Shown: positions 33,149 through 42,547 of the stretch, in pieces
Position numbering within the stretch: position 1 is the stretch's first letter
Layout: each line of letters begins with the position of its first letter
NCBI GenBank assembly: GCA_045587485.1
Contig: JAZNCI010000005.1
Coordinates: forward strand, 1-64,000
From: SIG440 sp045587485
Lineage (GTDB): Bacteria; Bacillota; Clostridia; Monoglobales; Monoglobaceae
Length of the DNA: 64,000 nt
Direction: 5' to 3'
The notes under the pieces: generated by a model
Database searches by the model: none
What the model saw: only the letters and a program-made list of their open reading frames with translations
What the model was told of the DNA's origin: nothing
Position numbers and translations under genes: made by a program

Positions 33149-34524
33149 TATTTTTTCGCCTCCTGTGCCGCTTTTGTTACTTTTGCTCTTGCTGTTCTTA
33201 CCTGCTGCAAAGGATTCTGCTCTGCAGGGCAGACATAAACGCAGGAGCCGCATTGGATACAGTCCATAACATTGAGCTTTTTCATCGTCTCAAGGTCACC
33301 CGACTTAACCGCCTCGCTTATTTTATTAGGAAGAAGATTCATCGGGCATCCCTCAACGCACTTTCCGCATCTCAGGCAGTTCTGTTTTACCTTTTTTGAA
33401 ATCATTTCTTCGCTGAACGCCAGTATTCCCGAAGTTCCCTTTACAACAGGAATGTCAGTGTCAGGAACAGAAATTCCCATCATAGGTCCGCCCATAATAA
33501 CCTTTGCAGCCGTCTTTGCAAATCCGCCGCATTTCTCTATTGCATCCTCAACATTTGTGCCAACTCGAATTCTGAAATTGGCAGGATTTGCAATACAGTC
33601 GCCGCTTACGGTAACAATTCGCTTTATAACGGGAGCACCCATCGTAAAGGCTCTTGCAATAGCCGCACAGGTGTCAATATTATTAACAACACAACCAACA
33701 TCAAGTGGCAGCTTGCCAGGAGGAACTGTCCGCCCGGTAATTGCCTTGATAAGATGCTTTTCAGAGCCTTGTGGATATTTGGTTTTCACCTTTACAACAT
33801 TAATTTTTACCTCGGTTTCCTTTTTGACCCATTCCTTCATTATTTCAATCGCGTCGGGCTTATTTGTTTCGATTGCGATATAACCCTCGCTAAGACCAAG
33901 AACCTTCATTATAATTTTAAGACCCTCGATAACCTCCTCGGGTGTTTCAAGCATAGCACGGTGGTCGGAAGTGAGATAAGGCTCGCACTCAGCACCGTTC
34001 ACAATAGCATATTCTATCTTTTTATCGGGTGGAGGGCTCATCTTTATATGAGTCGGGAATGTCGCACCACCCATACCCACAACGCCAGCCTCGCGGATAA
34101 CCCGAACAATTTCTTCAACAGACATTGCCCTCCAGTCTTTGGGCTGAACGTCGGGTGACAGCTCATCCTGACCGTCATTTTCAATAACTATTGAATTCAC
34201 CTTAATGCCCGAATGATGCATTCTCGGCTCAATGGCAACAACCATCCCCGAAACCGAAGAATGTATGTGTGCCGAAACAAATCCTCCTGCCTCTGCAATC
34301 TTCTGTCCCATCAGCACCCTGTCGCCTAAGCCTACACAAGGCACAGCCGGCGCACCCAAATGCTGAGAAAGCGGAAAAACCATCTCATCCGACGGCGGAA
34401 GGTCAATAATAGGTTTGCTGTTGGTTGCCTCTTTCATATCATCGGGATGAATTCCACCGCTGAAGGTAAAAACATCAAACCCCAGCTTTTTTTTTAACCT
34501 AACGAGCTTTTCTGACATATTCAT
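33148..34524 (-). CDS. rnfC: Rnf complex subunit C (NADH-binding)
   Basis: A 458-residue peripheral subunit that passes electrons to NAD. Opens MNMSEKLVRLKKKLGFDVFT and FSGGIHPDD, typical of RnfC. NADH/FMN region with GMGGATFPTHIKM near 145. Two 4Fe-4S motifs (CLRCGKCVEGCP near 380; CIQCGSCVYVCP near 420). First gene of the operon, ATG 34524 behind AAGGAGGAG. Only 60 bases separate it from the helicase-loader gene and no clear promoter is visible, so read-through from upstream is possible. Confidence 0.95.
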   Translation of the reverse strand: MNMSEKLVRLKKKLGFDVFTFSGGIHPDDMKEATNSKPIIDLPPSDEMVFPLSQHLGAPAVPCVGLGDRVLMGQKIAEAGGFVSAHIHSSVSGMVVAIEPRMHHSGIKVNSIVIENDGQDELSPDVQPKDWRAMSVEEIVRVIREAGVVGMGGATFPTHIKMSPPPDKKIEYAIVNGAECEPYLTSDHRAMLETPEEVIEGLKIIMKVLGLSEGYIAIETNKPDAIEIMKEWVKKETEVKINVVKVKTKYPQGSEKHLIKAITGRTVPPGKLPLDVGCVVNNIDTCAAIARAFTMGAPVIKRIVTVSGDCIANPANFRIRVGTNVEDAIEKCGGFAKTAAKVIMGGPMMGISVPDTDIPVVKGTSGILAFSEEMISKKVKQNCLRCGKCVEGCPMNLLPNKISEAVKSGDLETMKKLNVMDCIQCGSCVYVCPAEQNPLQQVRTARAKVTKAAQEAKK

Positions 34525-34584
34525 AACAACTCCTCCTTGCCGCAATGTCATTTTCTCTCTTACCCTGACATCAGTTCCGTATAA

Positions 34585-35550
34585 CTATTGTCTGGCCAGT
34601 CTCTTTATTTTTCTTATATCCTCACCCAACGTCTGGAGTATTTTATATTCTCCCACAAACCTTGATGCGATTCTCTGGCTGTACATTTCTGAAAGGGTTT
34701 CAAAACTCAGATTGGTGGATATAATGGTACTTCTTCCGGCAGTTATTCTGGCATTTATAATGTCAAAGAGTGCCGCAGCAGTAAACTGTGTAACAAACTC
34801 TGTTCCCAAATCATCTATAATAAGAAGGTCAACGTCATAAACATATTTCACAATTGCGGCTGCATCCCCGTCGTCCTTGCCGAACTTTGCAGCCTCAAAA
34901 ATTTCAAATAATCTGAATGCCGTCTGATAATAAACTGTTTTCCCGCGCTCCAAGGCACGGTTTGCCACGCAGCTTGAAACAAAAGTCTTTCCTGTACCGG
35001 CATTTCCCATCAACAAAAGGTTGTCGTGACTTATATCAAAGCTTTCAGCAAAGGTCAGTGCCGTATCGCACACCGTTTGCATAACCTTCAGCACTCTCTG
35101 GTCGCTGCCCTGACTAAAAAAGAGCGACATATCAAATTTTTCAAATGTCTGCTCTCTCATAAACTCGGTAAGGTTTGAATTTTCACCTATATGCTCGGCG
35201 ATAAGGTTTTTAAGACATTCACAACGTCTTCCTTCAACAAAGCCTGTATCACGGCATTTTGTGCAGGTGTATATATCGTCGGTATAGCCTTCGTCAAAAC
35301 CGTTGGCAACAAGCAGCTCTGATTTTTTCTTCTGCAGCTCCTTTATGCTTTCCTTCACATCCTCAAAGCAGTTGCTTTTGTCAAGAATACAGCTAAGAAG
35401 ACGTGTCCCGTTTTTCATAAGCTGAGTCTCAACCTCTGCAAACTGCGGAATTTTTGTACAAACCTCCATATGCCGTCTGCTCATCTCTGCCTGATTGGCA
35501 AGACGAATATCCTCAAGCTCACGGCTTGCAAGTACATATGCTGATTCCAT
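34585..35550 (-). CDS. DnaC/DnaI-like replicative helicase loader
   Basis: A 321-residue AAA+ ATPase of the DnaC/DnaI type, which loads the replicative helicase. N-terminal helical region, a Cys-rich zinc-binding part (YTCTKCRDTGFVEGRRCECL, about 95-114), then Walker A GNAGTGKTF near 187 and Walker B LLIIDDLGTE near 250. Four bases after the DnaD-like gene, forming a primosome pair. Confidence 0.92.
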   Translation of the reverse strand: MESAYVLASRELEDIRLANQAEMSRRHMEVCTKIPQFAEVETQLMKNGTRLLSCILDKSNCFEDVKESIKELQKKKSELLVANGFDEGYTDDIYTCTKCRDTGFVEGRRCECLKNLIAEHIGENSNLTEFMREQTFEKFDMSLFFSQGSDQRVLKVMQTVCDTALTFAESFDISHDNLLLMGNAGTGKTFVSSCVANRALERGKTVYYQTAFRLFEIFEAAKFGKDDGDAAAIVKYVYDVDLLIIDDLGTEFVTQFTAAALFDIINARITAGRSTIISTNLSFETLSEMYSQRIASRFVGEYKILQTLGEDIRKIKRLARQ

Positions 35551-35554
35551 ATTT

Positions 35555-36544
35555 TCACTCTCCTAACATATCCTTCAGGATTTCTTCTGCAAAATTCGAA
35601 TAATCCGGCTTGTTGGTATCCTCATAATTGTTAATCTTACTCTTTTTGCCGCCTGTTCTGGTCTTTACGGGTGAATTTTTAATCTTGAACATTTCTTCGC
35701 TTGCTCTTATGCTTTCAATGTTTTCAAGCCCCTGCTCCTGCCAGCTTGAAAGAATTTTATTCATATACGCCCAGCTTAGCTTTCCTGTTGCGCATACCGT
35801 GCGGTCATAAGCCTCGGCAATAAGCTCAACAGGAAAATTCTTTTCACTTACCCATATCTCTATATATTTCTTCTCGGTCTGTGTAAGGGCTCTGTCATAA
35901 ATTCCCAAAATGCCCCTTACCTTGCCTTCATTTGACATTTTCAGTTCTATCTCGCGGATATATTCCTCGGCACTTTCATAGGTGTTGATGCCCTTATCCG
36001 ACCAGTCAATAGCAACAGTTTCAAGATAGCGCTTGCCTGTTTTGCCCTGACGTGCCGCAAACTGCAACAGCATTGTTACAACCTCCACCGGCAGACCAAG
36101 CCAGTCAACAAAGGAATAAATCATTTCAAAATCCGATGGGCTAAGCAGCTTTCCCAAAATTACCTCTGCCTGCTTAAACAGATTGTCAACACTTTCATTT
36201 ACAGATGCGGTTGCATCAATTTCCGCCGCAGTATATGACGGCCTTGTCCTAAGTCTTGCCGTCACAGAGGTTTTGCTCTTTTTCCCGACAGCCCGATTTT
36301 CGCCCGGAAAACAGTAATCCTCGCCATCTCCCTTTAAAACCTCAGCTGTAACCCAAAAATCTATCGCCTCAAGAACAGCATCACGGCTGATATGCAGCTT
36401 TTTAGAAATATCCTCAGCACTCATCACCTTGCCCGACTTCTTAAAACAACTGAGAGCATATATGTACACCTGCAGATATTCTGCGCGAGCAAGTCTGCCC
36501 CATTTTTCAACAAAGCTGAATTCCAGCTCAAATCCCTTTCCCAT
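35555..36544 (-). CDS. DnaD-like replication initiation protein
   Basis: A 329-residue protein with an N-terminal winged-helix DnaD-like region (about 20-80: VMSAEDISKKLHISRDAVLEAI) and a C-terminal DnaB_2/DnaD domain (about 205-270) followed by a basic linker. In Firmicutes, DnaD-type proteins act with DnaA and the DnaI loader to open the origin. ATG 36544 with GAGG upstream is favoured. Adjacent to mnmE and the loader gene. Confidence 0.88.
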   Translation of the reverse strand: MGKGFELEFSFVEKWGRLARAEYLQVYIYALSCFKKSGKVMSAEDISKKLHISRDAVLEAIDFWVTAEVLKGDGEDYCFPGENRAVGKKSKTSVTARLRTRPSYTAAEIDATASVNESVDNLFKQAEVILGKLLSPSDFEMIYSFVDWLGLPVEVVTMLLQFAARQGKTGKRYLETVAIDWSDKGINTYESAEEYIREIELKMSNEGKVRGILGIYDRALTQTEKKYIEIWVSEKNFPVELIAEAYDRTVCATGKLSWAYMNKILSSWQEQGLENIESIRASEEMFKIKNSPVKTRTGGKKSKINNYEDTNKPDYSNFAEEILKDMLGE

Positions 36545-36558
36545 CTTTCTTTCCTCTA

Positions 36559-37953
36559 TTACTTTCCAACACAAAATCGTTCAAAAACACGGTCGATAAT
36601 CTCTTCCTGCACCGTCTGTCCTGTCACCTCGCCCAATGCCGCAATAACCTCCTCAAGGTCAACATACAACATATCAGAAGGAAGCCCAAGCCTTACACCG
36701 TCAATCATACCCAATGCGACAGTCTTTGCCTTAATCAGTGCATTTTTCTGGCGGTCATTTGAAATAAACACATCATCAGCATTTATCTCCCCATCAAGAA
36801 ACATAGCTGAAATTTTTTCTTCAAGATGGTCAATTCCCACAATCTCGCCACTCTTTGGCGTTGCCGTAAGCACAAGGGATGCACTGTCAACGCCAAGAGC
36901 ATCTGAAAATTCTTCTTTACTCATAGCGGCACCCTTGTCCGTCTTATTTAATATTACTATTACGTTTTTGCCCTTCATATACTGAAAAATTTCAAAATCC
37001 TCAGCAGAAATTCTCTGCGAGCTGTCCACAACAAAAAGGCAAAGGTCAGCATTTTCAATATTTTCACGGGCTTTTTGGATACCTATTTTTTCCACCGAAT
37101 TATCACTTTCACGAATTCCAGCGGTATCAATCAGCCTGAGAGCCACGCCGCTCAGGTTAACATACTCTTCAATTGTGTCACGGGTTGTACCGGGAATGTC
37201 GGTGACAATTGCCCTTTCGCATCTGCTGAGTGCATTAAGGAGCGAGGACTTGCCCACATTTGGGCGACCTGCAATAACCGTCGTAATGCCCTCACGCATA
37301 ATTCTGCCCCGCGAAAAACCGCTGAGCATTTCGTCGATATCCGATGCAATATCACATATTTGTGCCTCCATCTCGGCAGATGACATATCATCAATCTCTT
37401 CGGGATAATCGGCTATCGCCGAAATATGTGCAGCAAACTCAACCGCTTTCTCGCGAATTTTATTCACTTTTTCAGAAAGCTTTCCCGAAAGAGCCTTTGC
37501 CGCATTCGACTGACCCAGCGCCGAATTTGAATGTATCAGGTCAATAACAGCCTCGGCACGGATAAGGTCCATCCTGCCGTTCATCACGGCACGTCGGGTA
37601 AACTCGCCCGCCTCTGCCTGTCTGACCCCTGCCCGAAACAGCTCCTCCATCACAGATTCTGCCGCCATATATCCACCATGGCAGTTTATCTCAACCACAG
37701 TTTCGCCTGTGTATGAATTGGGGCCGCGCATCACAGCAACTAAAGCCTCGTCAAGAACAGAACCGTCTGCCTGCCGCTTTATGTCCGCAAGAGTCAGCTT
37801 GTGACTATCAAGGTCTTTTATTTCCTTTCCATTTTTGGGATAGGCAATTTTGCCTGTCATTTCCTCGGCAGTCTCACCGCTTATTCTGATAATGGCAATG
37901 CCCCCCACGCCAATGGGCGTGGCAATTGCGGCAATTGTGTCAAAGGCTTTCAT
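36559..37953 (-). CDS. mnmE: tRNA modification GTPase MnmE (TrmE)
   Basis: A 464-residue GTPase that with MnmG modifies wobble U34 of tRNAs. N-terminal folate-binding domain (FDTIAAIATPIGVGGIAIIRI), G domain with AGRPNVGKSSLLNAL near 228 and DTAGIRES near 275, and the C-terminal catalytic motif FCVGK. The start at ATG 37953 gives the family N-terminus. Usually downstream of jag and next to mnmG. Here it follows dnaA on the opposite strand and mnmG is not in the window. Confidence 0.96.
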   Translation of the reverse strand: MKAFDTIAAIATPIGVGGIAIIRISGETAEEMTGKIAYPKNGKEIKDLDSHKLTLADIKRQADGSVLDEALVAVMRGPNSYTGETVVEINCHGGYMAAESVMEELFRAGVRQAEAGEFTRRAVMNGRMDLIRAEAVIDLIHSNSALGQSNAAKALSGKLSEKVNKIREKAVEFAAHISAIADYPEEIDDMSSAEMEAQICDIASDIDEMLSGFSRGRIMREGITTVIAGRPNVGKSSLLNALSRCERAIVTDIPGTTRDTIEEYVNLSGVALRLIDTAGIRESDNSVEKIGIQKARENIENADLCLFVVDSSQRISAEDFEIFQYMKGKNVIVILNKTDKGAAMSKEEFSDALGVDSASLVLTATPKSGEIVGIDHLEEKISAMFLDGEINADDVFISNDRQKNALIKAKTVALGMIDGVRLGLPSDMLYVDLEEVIAALGEVTGQTVQEEIIDRVFERFCVGK

Positions 37954-38060
37954 ATATACCAACCAAAACCGTTTTACGGTTTTTTCCTTTTCTCTCTTAA
38001 TCTTTTCCTGATACACTCATCGTCTGTTTTTTGTCCAGGGCTGTTGAGCTTTGCCCAACA

Positions 38061-39389
38061 CTATCCTTTTTTGATGTTTGCAATAACTTCTTTCACCGTT
38101 TTCTCAATTTCGGTATCGTTGGTGATATCGTTTGCAATCTTTCTCACATTATGCAAAACTGTTGTATGGTCACGTCCTCCAAAAGCCTCGCCAATTTTTG
38201 GGAATGACGGGTCATCCAGAATTTCACGGCAGATATACATAGCAATCTGTCTTGGAAGTGCAATGTCAGCACTGCGTTTTTTGGAAACAAGTGAGCCTTT
38301 TGTGAGATTGAAATACTTTTCAGTTTCCTCAATAACCAGCTTGGTGGTGATTGCACGCCTTGGCTGAACCGACAAAATATCACGAAGAGCCTCGGTTGCA
38401 AGGTCCATTGAAATCTCGTTGGTACGCTTGATGCCTGCGTAAACCAAAATTCTCTTTACCGCACCCTCAAGGTCACGGACGTTTGACTTGATGCTGTCTG
38501 CAATAAATTCAACAATTTCATCGTCAACCGACAGATATTCGCTCTGAATTTTATTCTTAAGAATTGCCATTCTCGTTTCAAAATCAGGCGGCTGAACATC
38601 AGCCAGCAAACCGCTGTTAAAACGTGTAACCAGTCTTTCCTCAAGCTGCGGGATTTCAGAAGGCAGTCTGTCCGAGGTCATAACAACCAGCTTGTCCTTT
38701 TCATAAAGGGCGTTGAAGGTGTGAAAGAATTCCTCCTGAGCACGTTCCTTTCCTGCAAAAAACTGAACGTCGTCAATAAGCAACAAATCAACATGTCTGT
38801 ATTTATTTCTGAAATCCTGATTATTCTTCTTCTGAATTGCGTTAATCAGCTCATATGTGAATTTTTCGCTGGTGGTATAAAGAACCTTTTTCTTGGGGTA
38901 ATTTTCGATAAAAAAGTTTCCTATTGCCTGCAAAAGATGGGTCTTTCCCAAACCGCTGCCGCCATACAAAAACAAAGGGTTTGAATGCTTTGCAGCATCC
39001 TGCGGGCGTTCGGCAAGAGCGAGTGACGCAACATATGCAAGGTCGTTGTTGTTTCCCACAACAAAAGACGAAAAGGTATATTTGTTGTTGAGTGTGTTCT
39101 CGACCATAATCGAATCAACCGTTTCTTTTTCTTTACTCTTTTCATCAACTATAACATCAATGTCAAACTTATGAGAGGTAACAGCCTCAAGACTGCTTTC
39201 GATAAGCGAAAAATATTTGGTCATTATCATATTTTTGTTTACAGCAAAGGGAACCTTTAGTGTAATCTTTGTTTCATCCAAACTAACCGCCTCAATCGGC
39301 TTTATCCACGAATCAAACGAAACCGTCGAAACCTCGTCGGAAAGCTCTGCCTGAACCCTCTTCCATATTTGTTTTAATTCTTCCACCAC
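38061..39389 (-). CDS. dnaA: Chromosomal replication initiator DnaA
   Basis: A 442-residue initiator. Domain I (MVEELKQIWKRVQAELS), a short linker, AAA+ domain with YGGSGLGKTHLLQAIGN near 145 and LLIDDVQFFAGKE near 205, and domain IV with the DnaA-box-reading signature GGRDHTTVLHNVRKI. It transcribes away from rpmH. dnaN does not follow; mnmE does, which is unusual. Confidence 0.98.
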   Translation of the reverse strand: MVEELKQIWKRVQAELSDEVSTVSFDSWIKPIEAVSLDETKITLKVPFAVNKNMIMTKYFSLIESSLEAVTSHKFDIDVIVDEKSKEKETVDSIMVENTLNNKYTFSSFVVGNNNDLAYVASLALAERPQDAAKHSNPLFLYGGSGLGKTHLLQAIGNFFIENYPKKKVLYTTSEKFTYELINAIQKKNNQDFRNKYRHVDLLLIDDVQFFAGKERAQEEFFHTFNALYEKDKLVVMTSDRLPSEIPQLEERLVTRFNSGLLADVQPPDFETRMAILKNKIQSEYLSVDDEIVEFIADSIKSNVRDLEGAVKRILVYAGIKRTNEISMDLATEALRDILSVQPRRAITTKLVIEETEKYFNLTKGSLVSKKRSADIALPRQIAMYICREILDDPSFPKIGEAFGGRDHTTVLHNVRKIANDITNDTEIEKTVKEVIANIKKG

Positions 39390-39748
39390 GATACTCCTTT
39401 TCAGTTTTAACTACAGATTTATTTTCACGACAACACGGGTTGCCACAGATTTTTCTACAATCAATATAATATATTCTAGAATAGAATAACACATTTTTCG
39501 CCCTTTTTCAATAGGAAAAAGTCGAATTGATACGTCTAATTTTTAACAATCTGACCCAAACCACAAAATATAGATTTTTGTTTTTTGTCACCTCCCAACA
39601 TCTTCGGTTTTTGTCCTCCAAAAAAAATAAATTTTTTTCATTGTATAAAAGCTTGACAATCGAATAATCTTGTGCTACAATAAGAAGGCTGTTTTACAGA
39701 TAATTATTAAATTTCTAAATATAATGATATCGTATTGGAGGGATACAG
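39390..39748. other. AT-rich dnaA-rpmH intergenic region
   Basis: This 359-base gap between divergent dnaA and rpmH is very AT-rich with A/T tracts, as at many Firmicutes origins. I found no TTATCCACA-type DnaA box on either strand here; the nearest candidates (such as TTGCCACAG near 39440) have several mismatches. It holds the rpmH promoter and must hold the dnaA promoter. It should not be called an origin on this evidence. Confidence 0.5.
39653..39681 (+). promoter_or_regulatory. Promoter of the rpmH operon
   Basis: TTGACA (39653-39658) and TACAAT (39676-39681) separated by 17 bases, about 65 bases before the rpmH start. Strong housekeeping promoter for rpmH-rnpA-yidD-yidC-jag. Confidence 0.85.
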
Positions 39749-39883
39749 ATGCTTAGAACATTCCAGCCTAAGAAGAGACACAGAGCTAAAGAGCATGGTT
39801 TCAGAAAAAGAATGTCCACCAGCAATGGTCGCAAAGTTTTAGCAAGAAGAAGACTTAAGGGCAGAAAGAAATTGTCAGCCTAA
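39749..39883 (+). CDS. rpmH: 50S ribosomal protein L34
   Basis: A 44-residue, strongly basic ribosomal protein (MLRTFQPKKRHRAKEHGFRK at the start, ARRRLKGRKKLSA at the end), the typical L34 length. ATG at 39749 behind GGAGGG. First gene of the classical rpmH-rnpA group. Confidence 0.97.
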   Translation: MLRTFQPKKRHRAKEHGFRKRMSTSNGRKVLARRRLKGRKKLSA

Positions 39884-39977
39884 AGACGCCTTTGTGCGTC
39901 TTTTTGACTATCACGGGCATTTTTCGTCCGATTTGGACACACATTGCCTTTGGGCAACCGATAAGGAGAAAGACTCT

Positions 39978-40331
39978 ATGCGAAAGTCAATTGGCGGGGC
40001 TGTGAGCCTTGTTCTCAATACACAATTCAAAAAGCTATACAAAAAGGGCAATTCTCAGGTCTTCCCCTCGGTTGTTGTTTACTCAAAAGCCAATGGTCTT
40101 CCCTATAACAGATTAGGGATTACCGTCAGCAAAAAAATCGGCAAGGCGGTTGTCAGAAACCGCGCAAAACGCCGTCTGCGCGAAGTTTATCGCATAAACT
40201 CCGCAAACATTCTGCAGGGCTTTGACTTTGTATTGGTGGCACGTGGCCGAACCGCCGACTGCCCATACGAAAAGCTATCTGCAGACCTTATTCAGGCAGC
40301 AAAAAACCTTGGAGTATACAAAAATGAATAA
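39978..40331 (+). CDS. rnpA: RNase P protein component
   Basis: A 117-residue protein subunit of RNase P. The signature RNRAKRRLREVYR is near residue 57, and FKKLYKKGNS and ISKKIGKAVVRNR-type basic stretches bind RNA. ATG 39978, nine bases after AAGGAG, gives the usual length; a longer upstream reading lacks a ribosome site. Overlaps yidD by 8 bases. Confidence 0.96.
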   Translation: MRKSIGGAVSLVLNTQFKKLYKKGNSQVFPSVVVYSKANGLPYNRLGITVSKKIGKAVVRNRAKRRLREVYRINSANILQGFDFVLVARGRTADCPYEKLSADLIQAAKNLGVYKNE

Positions 40332-40542
40332 GCTGTTTTCAAAAATATTTATCAAATTAATAAAAATATACCAACGGTTTATTTCGCCCCTTACTCCACC
40401 AAGCTGCCGTTTTTATCCTACGTGCTCGGAATATGCCGTGCTTGCCATCCGCAAGTATGGTGCACTCAAGGGCACCGTTATGGCAATATGGCGAATTCTT
40501 CGGTGTAACCCGTTTTCAAAGGGCGGTATTGATATGCCCTGA
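40324..40542 (+). CDS. yidD: Membrane protein insertion efficiency factor YidD
   Basis: A 72-residue protein with the YidD pattern: amphipathic N-terminal helix, then FISPLTPPSCRFYPTCSEYA with the three conserved Cys, and RILRCNPFSKGGID near the end. It assists membrane protein insertion with YidC. Starts inside the end of rnpA. Confidence 0.95.
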   Translation: MNKLFSKIFIKLIKIYQRFISPLTPPSCRFYPTCSEYAVLAIRKYGALKGTVMAIWRILRCNPFSKGGIDMP

Positions 40543-40594
40543 CGGTGCAGTCCGGCACATAATTTACACTTTTTTCTCGGAGGATACTTATACA

Positions 40595-41647
40595 ATGTTA
40601 TCGTACATTATGACGGCCCTGGGATGGATTCTTGATTTATTTTACAGAATTATCGGCAACTACGGCTTTGCAATAATTTTGTTTACAATATTTATCAAGC
40701 TGTTGTTATTCCCCCTGGACCTTAAACAAAGACGGTCAATGGCAAAAACTCAGAAAATTCAGCCTCTTTTGATGGAAATACAAAAAAAGTATGCCAATGA
40801 CAAAGACAAACTTAATCAGGAAACAATGAAACTGTATCAGAAATACGGCATCAACCCCACCGGCGGTTGTTTGCCCATGCTTATACAGTTTCCTATAATT
40901 ATTGCGCTTTACTGGGTCGTAAGAAAGCCTATCGTTTATATGATGGGTGTTGACTTTGAAGATACCTGGCGTATTGCCGAGGCATTCAACGCCTGGGCGG
41001 CATCAAATATTGAGGCTCTGCCCGAATCCCTTGCAAAGGTTGTCCCCGTTACTTATCAGGAAAAGATGGCAAACAACACCTTCGGCAACAACGAAATCCA
41101 GATTGCCCAGATGATATTCAAGCACCCCGAAATATTGCAGCATCCCGCAATCGAAAGCTGGTCAAAAACAATCAAGCCGATTGATTTTAGCTTTTTTGGA
41201 ATGGACCTTTCTGAAACCCCCAGCTTTGGAAAGCTTTTCGGCGTATTTACCGGAAATGTTGCAAACATCACACTCAGCACAGTTCTGCTTTGGATTATTC
41301 CCGTTCTTTCAGGTTTCAGTTCATGGCTGGCAAGCTATATTTCACGCCCCGACCAGACCAAGCAGAAAAAAAACGTTGTTCTTGCAGAGAACGAAAAACC
41401 CCAGAACAATGCAGGTGCAGGTGCCGATACAATGAAGACAATGACAACTATTATGCCCTTGTTCTCAGCGTGGTTTGCATTTACACTCCCGGCGGCAATC
41501 GGTCTTTACTGGACAATAAGCAATATTATTCAGATTTTACAGCAGGTTTATGTTAAAAAATTCTTTAAAAACGACATTAGCCTTGAGGAATTAGAAGGAG
41601 AAATTAAAAATGTTAAAAATAGAAAAAAACGCAAAAAATCTCGATGA
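40595..41647 (+). CDS. yidC: Membrane protein insertase YidC/OxaA
   Basis: A 350-residue insertase. The first helices (ILDLFYRIIGNYGFAIILFT) are followed by the conserved cytoplasmic hairpin (KQRRSMAKTQKIQPLLMEIQ) and the core helices, the last near FTLPAAIGLYWTISNIIQI. The C-terminus is basic (NRKKRKKSR), suiting ribosome contact. The extracellular loop (about 140-215) is longer than in many Gram-positive YidC proteins. ATG 40595 has CGGAGGA upstream. The gene end overlaps jag by 38 bases. Confidence 0.95.
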   Translation: MLSYIMTALGWILDLFYRIIGNYGFAIILFTIFIKLLLFPLDLKQRRSMAKTQKIQPLLMEIQKKYANDKDKLNQETMKLYQKYGINPTGGCLPMLIQFPIIIALYWVVRKPIVYMMGVDFEDTWRIAEAFNAWAASNIEALPESLAKVVPVTYQEKMANNTFGNNEIQIAQMIFKHPEILQHPAIESWSKTIKPIDFSFFGMDLSETPSFGKLFGVFTGNVANITLSTVLLWIIPVLSGFSSWLASYISRPDQTKQKKNVVLAENEKPQNNAGAGADTMKTMTTIMPLFSAWFAFTLPAAIGLYWTISNIIQILQQVYVKKFFKNDISLEELEGEIKNVKNRKKRKKSR

Positions 41648-42425
41648 AGCATTGGCGCTTGCAGCTGAAGAGCTTGGTGTTGCAAAAGACGAGGTGGGCT
41701 ACACAATAACTAAAGAAATCGGCAAGGGTATTATGAAATTTCTTGTGGGTGCCGAGGTTGAAATTCTTGCATGGAGAAAAGCCGACGAAGAAGCCGAGGC
41801 AAAGAAAAACGCTCCTAAAGCAGAAAAACCTGAGAAAAAAGAAAAATCCACAAAAGGAGAAAGTGAAGAAAAGCCCTTGGCTCCTGCCGCCGAGGCGGCT
41901 TCCGTGCCCGAAAAGCACGAAAGAAAACACACCGAGGTTGACGAAGATTTCGTCATCCCCAAAACAGCCGTTGACGATGCAAAATATTTTGTATCAGAGC
42001 TTCTTTCAAAGATTGGTCTTACCTTTGAACTCCACATCAAGCTGGATAGAAATGTTATCAATATTGATGTTTCAGGCGATAAAATGGGTCTGCTTATCGG
42101 CAAACGCGGCGACACTCTTGATGCTGTACAGATGCTTACGGTGCTGTACGTAAACAGAAACAAAAATATGCCTTATGTAAAGGTAAACATCGACACCGAA
42201 AATTATCGTTCAAAACGTGAAGATACATTGATAAGGCTTGCTCACGGATTGGAACGCAGCGTTCTGCGTGACAAAAAAGCAATTACTCTTGAGCCAATGA
42301 CAGCAAACGAAAGACGCATCATCCACTCGGCTCTTCAGAACAACCCCAAAATCAAGACACACAGTATCGGTGAAGAACCCAACCGTCGTATGGTTGTATC
42401 ACTTGCAAAGGGTCTTGATGAATAA
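41610..42425 (+). CDS. jag: RNA-binding protein Jag/KhpB
   Basis: A 271-residue protein: Jag_N domain (about 1-52, ending KFLVGAEVEILAW), a long Lys/Glu linker (55-115), a KH domain with GLLIGKRGDTLDAVQ near 165, and a C-terminal R3H domain (ERRIIHSAL, near 230). It binds RNA with KhpA and affects cell shape and division in relatives. ATG 41610 lies in yidC behind GAAGGAG. Normal last gene here since mnmE is missing. Confidence 0.95.
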   Translation: MLKIEKNAKNLDEALALAAEELGVAKDEVGYTITKEIGKGIMKFLVGAEVEILAWRKADEEAEAKKNAPKAEKPEKKEKSTKGESEEKPLAPAAEAASVPEKHERKHTEVDEDFVIPKTAVDDAKYFVSELLSKIGLTFELHIKLDRNVINIDVSGDKMGLLIGKRGDTLDAVQMLTVLYVNRNKNMPYVKVNIDTENYRSKREDTLIRLAHGLERSVLRDKKAITLEPMTANERRIIHSALQNNPKIKTHSIGEEPNRRMVVSLAKGLDE

Positions 42426-42435
42426 TTAATACACT

Positions 42436-42470
42436 TACAGTCATCTTTTAGGCAAGATGACTGTATTTTT
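42436..42470 (+). terminator. Terminator after jag
   Basis: 12-bp arms 42436-42447 and 42454-42465, 6-base loop, then TTTTT. Ends the rpmH operon before the arginine operon. Confidence 0.9.
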
Positions 42471-42481
42471 ATGAATTTTTT

Positions 42482-42497
42482 TGAATATTTATGCAAA
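42482..42497 (+). promoter_or_regulatory. ArgR (ARG) box 1
   Basis: TGAATATTTATGCAAA matches the AhrC/ArgR operator consensus of Bacillus (TGAAT-4 bases-ATGCA). It lies just upstream of the -35 box of the argC promoter. One base differs from box 2. Confidence 0.75.
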
Positions 42498-42504
42498 AAC
42501 ACTA

Positions 42505-42533
42505 TTGATTTTTTCCACAAAATGTGTTTTAAT
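42505..42533 (+). promoter_or_regulatory. Promoter of the arginine operon
   Basis: TTGATT (42505-42510) and TTTAAT (42528-42533), 17-base spacer, between the two ArgR boxes and about 50 bases before argC. Confidence 0.65.
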
Positions 42534-42547
42534 ATACATTATGATGA

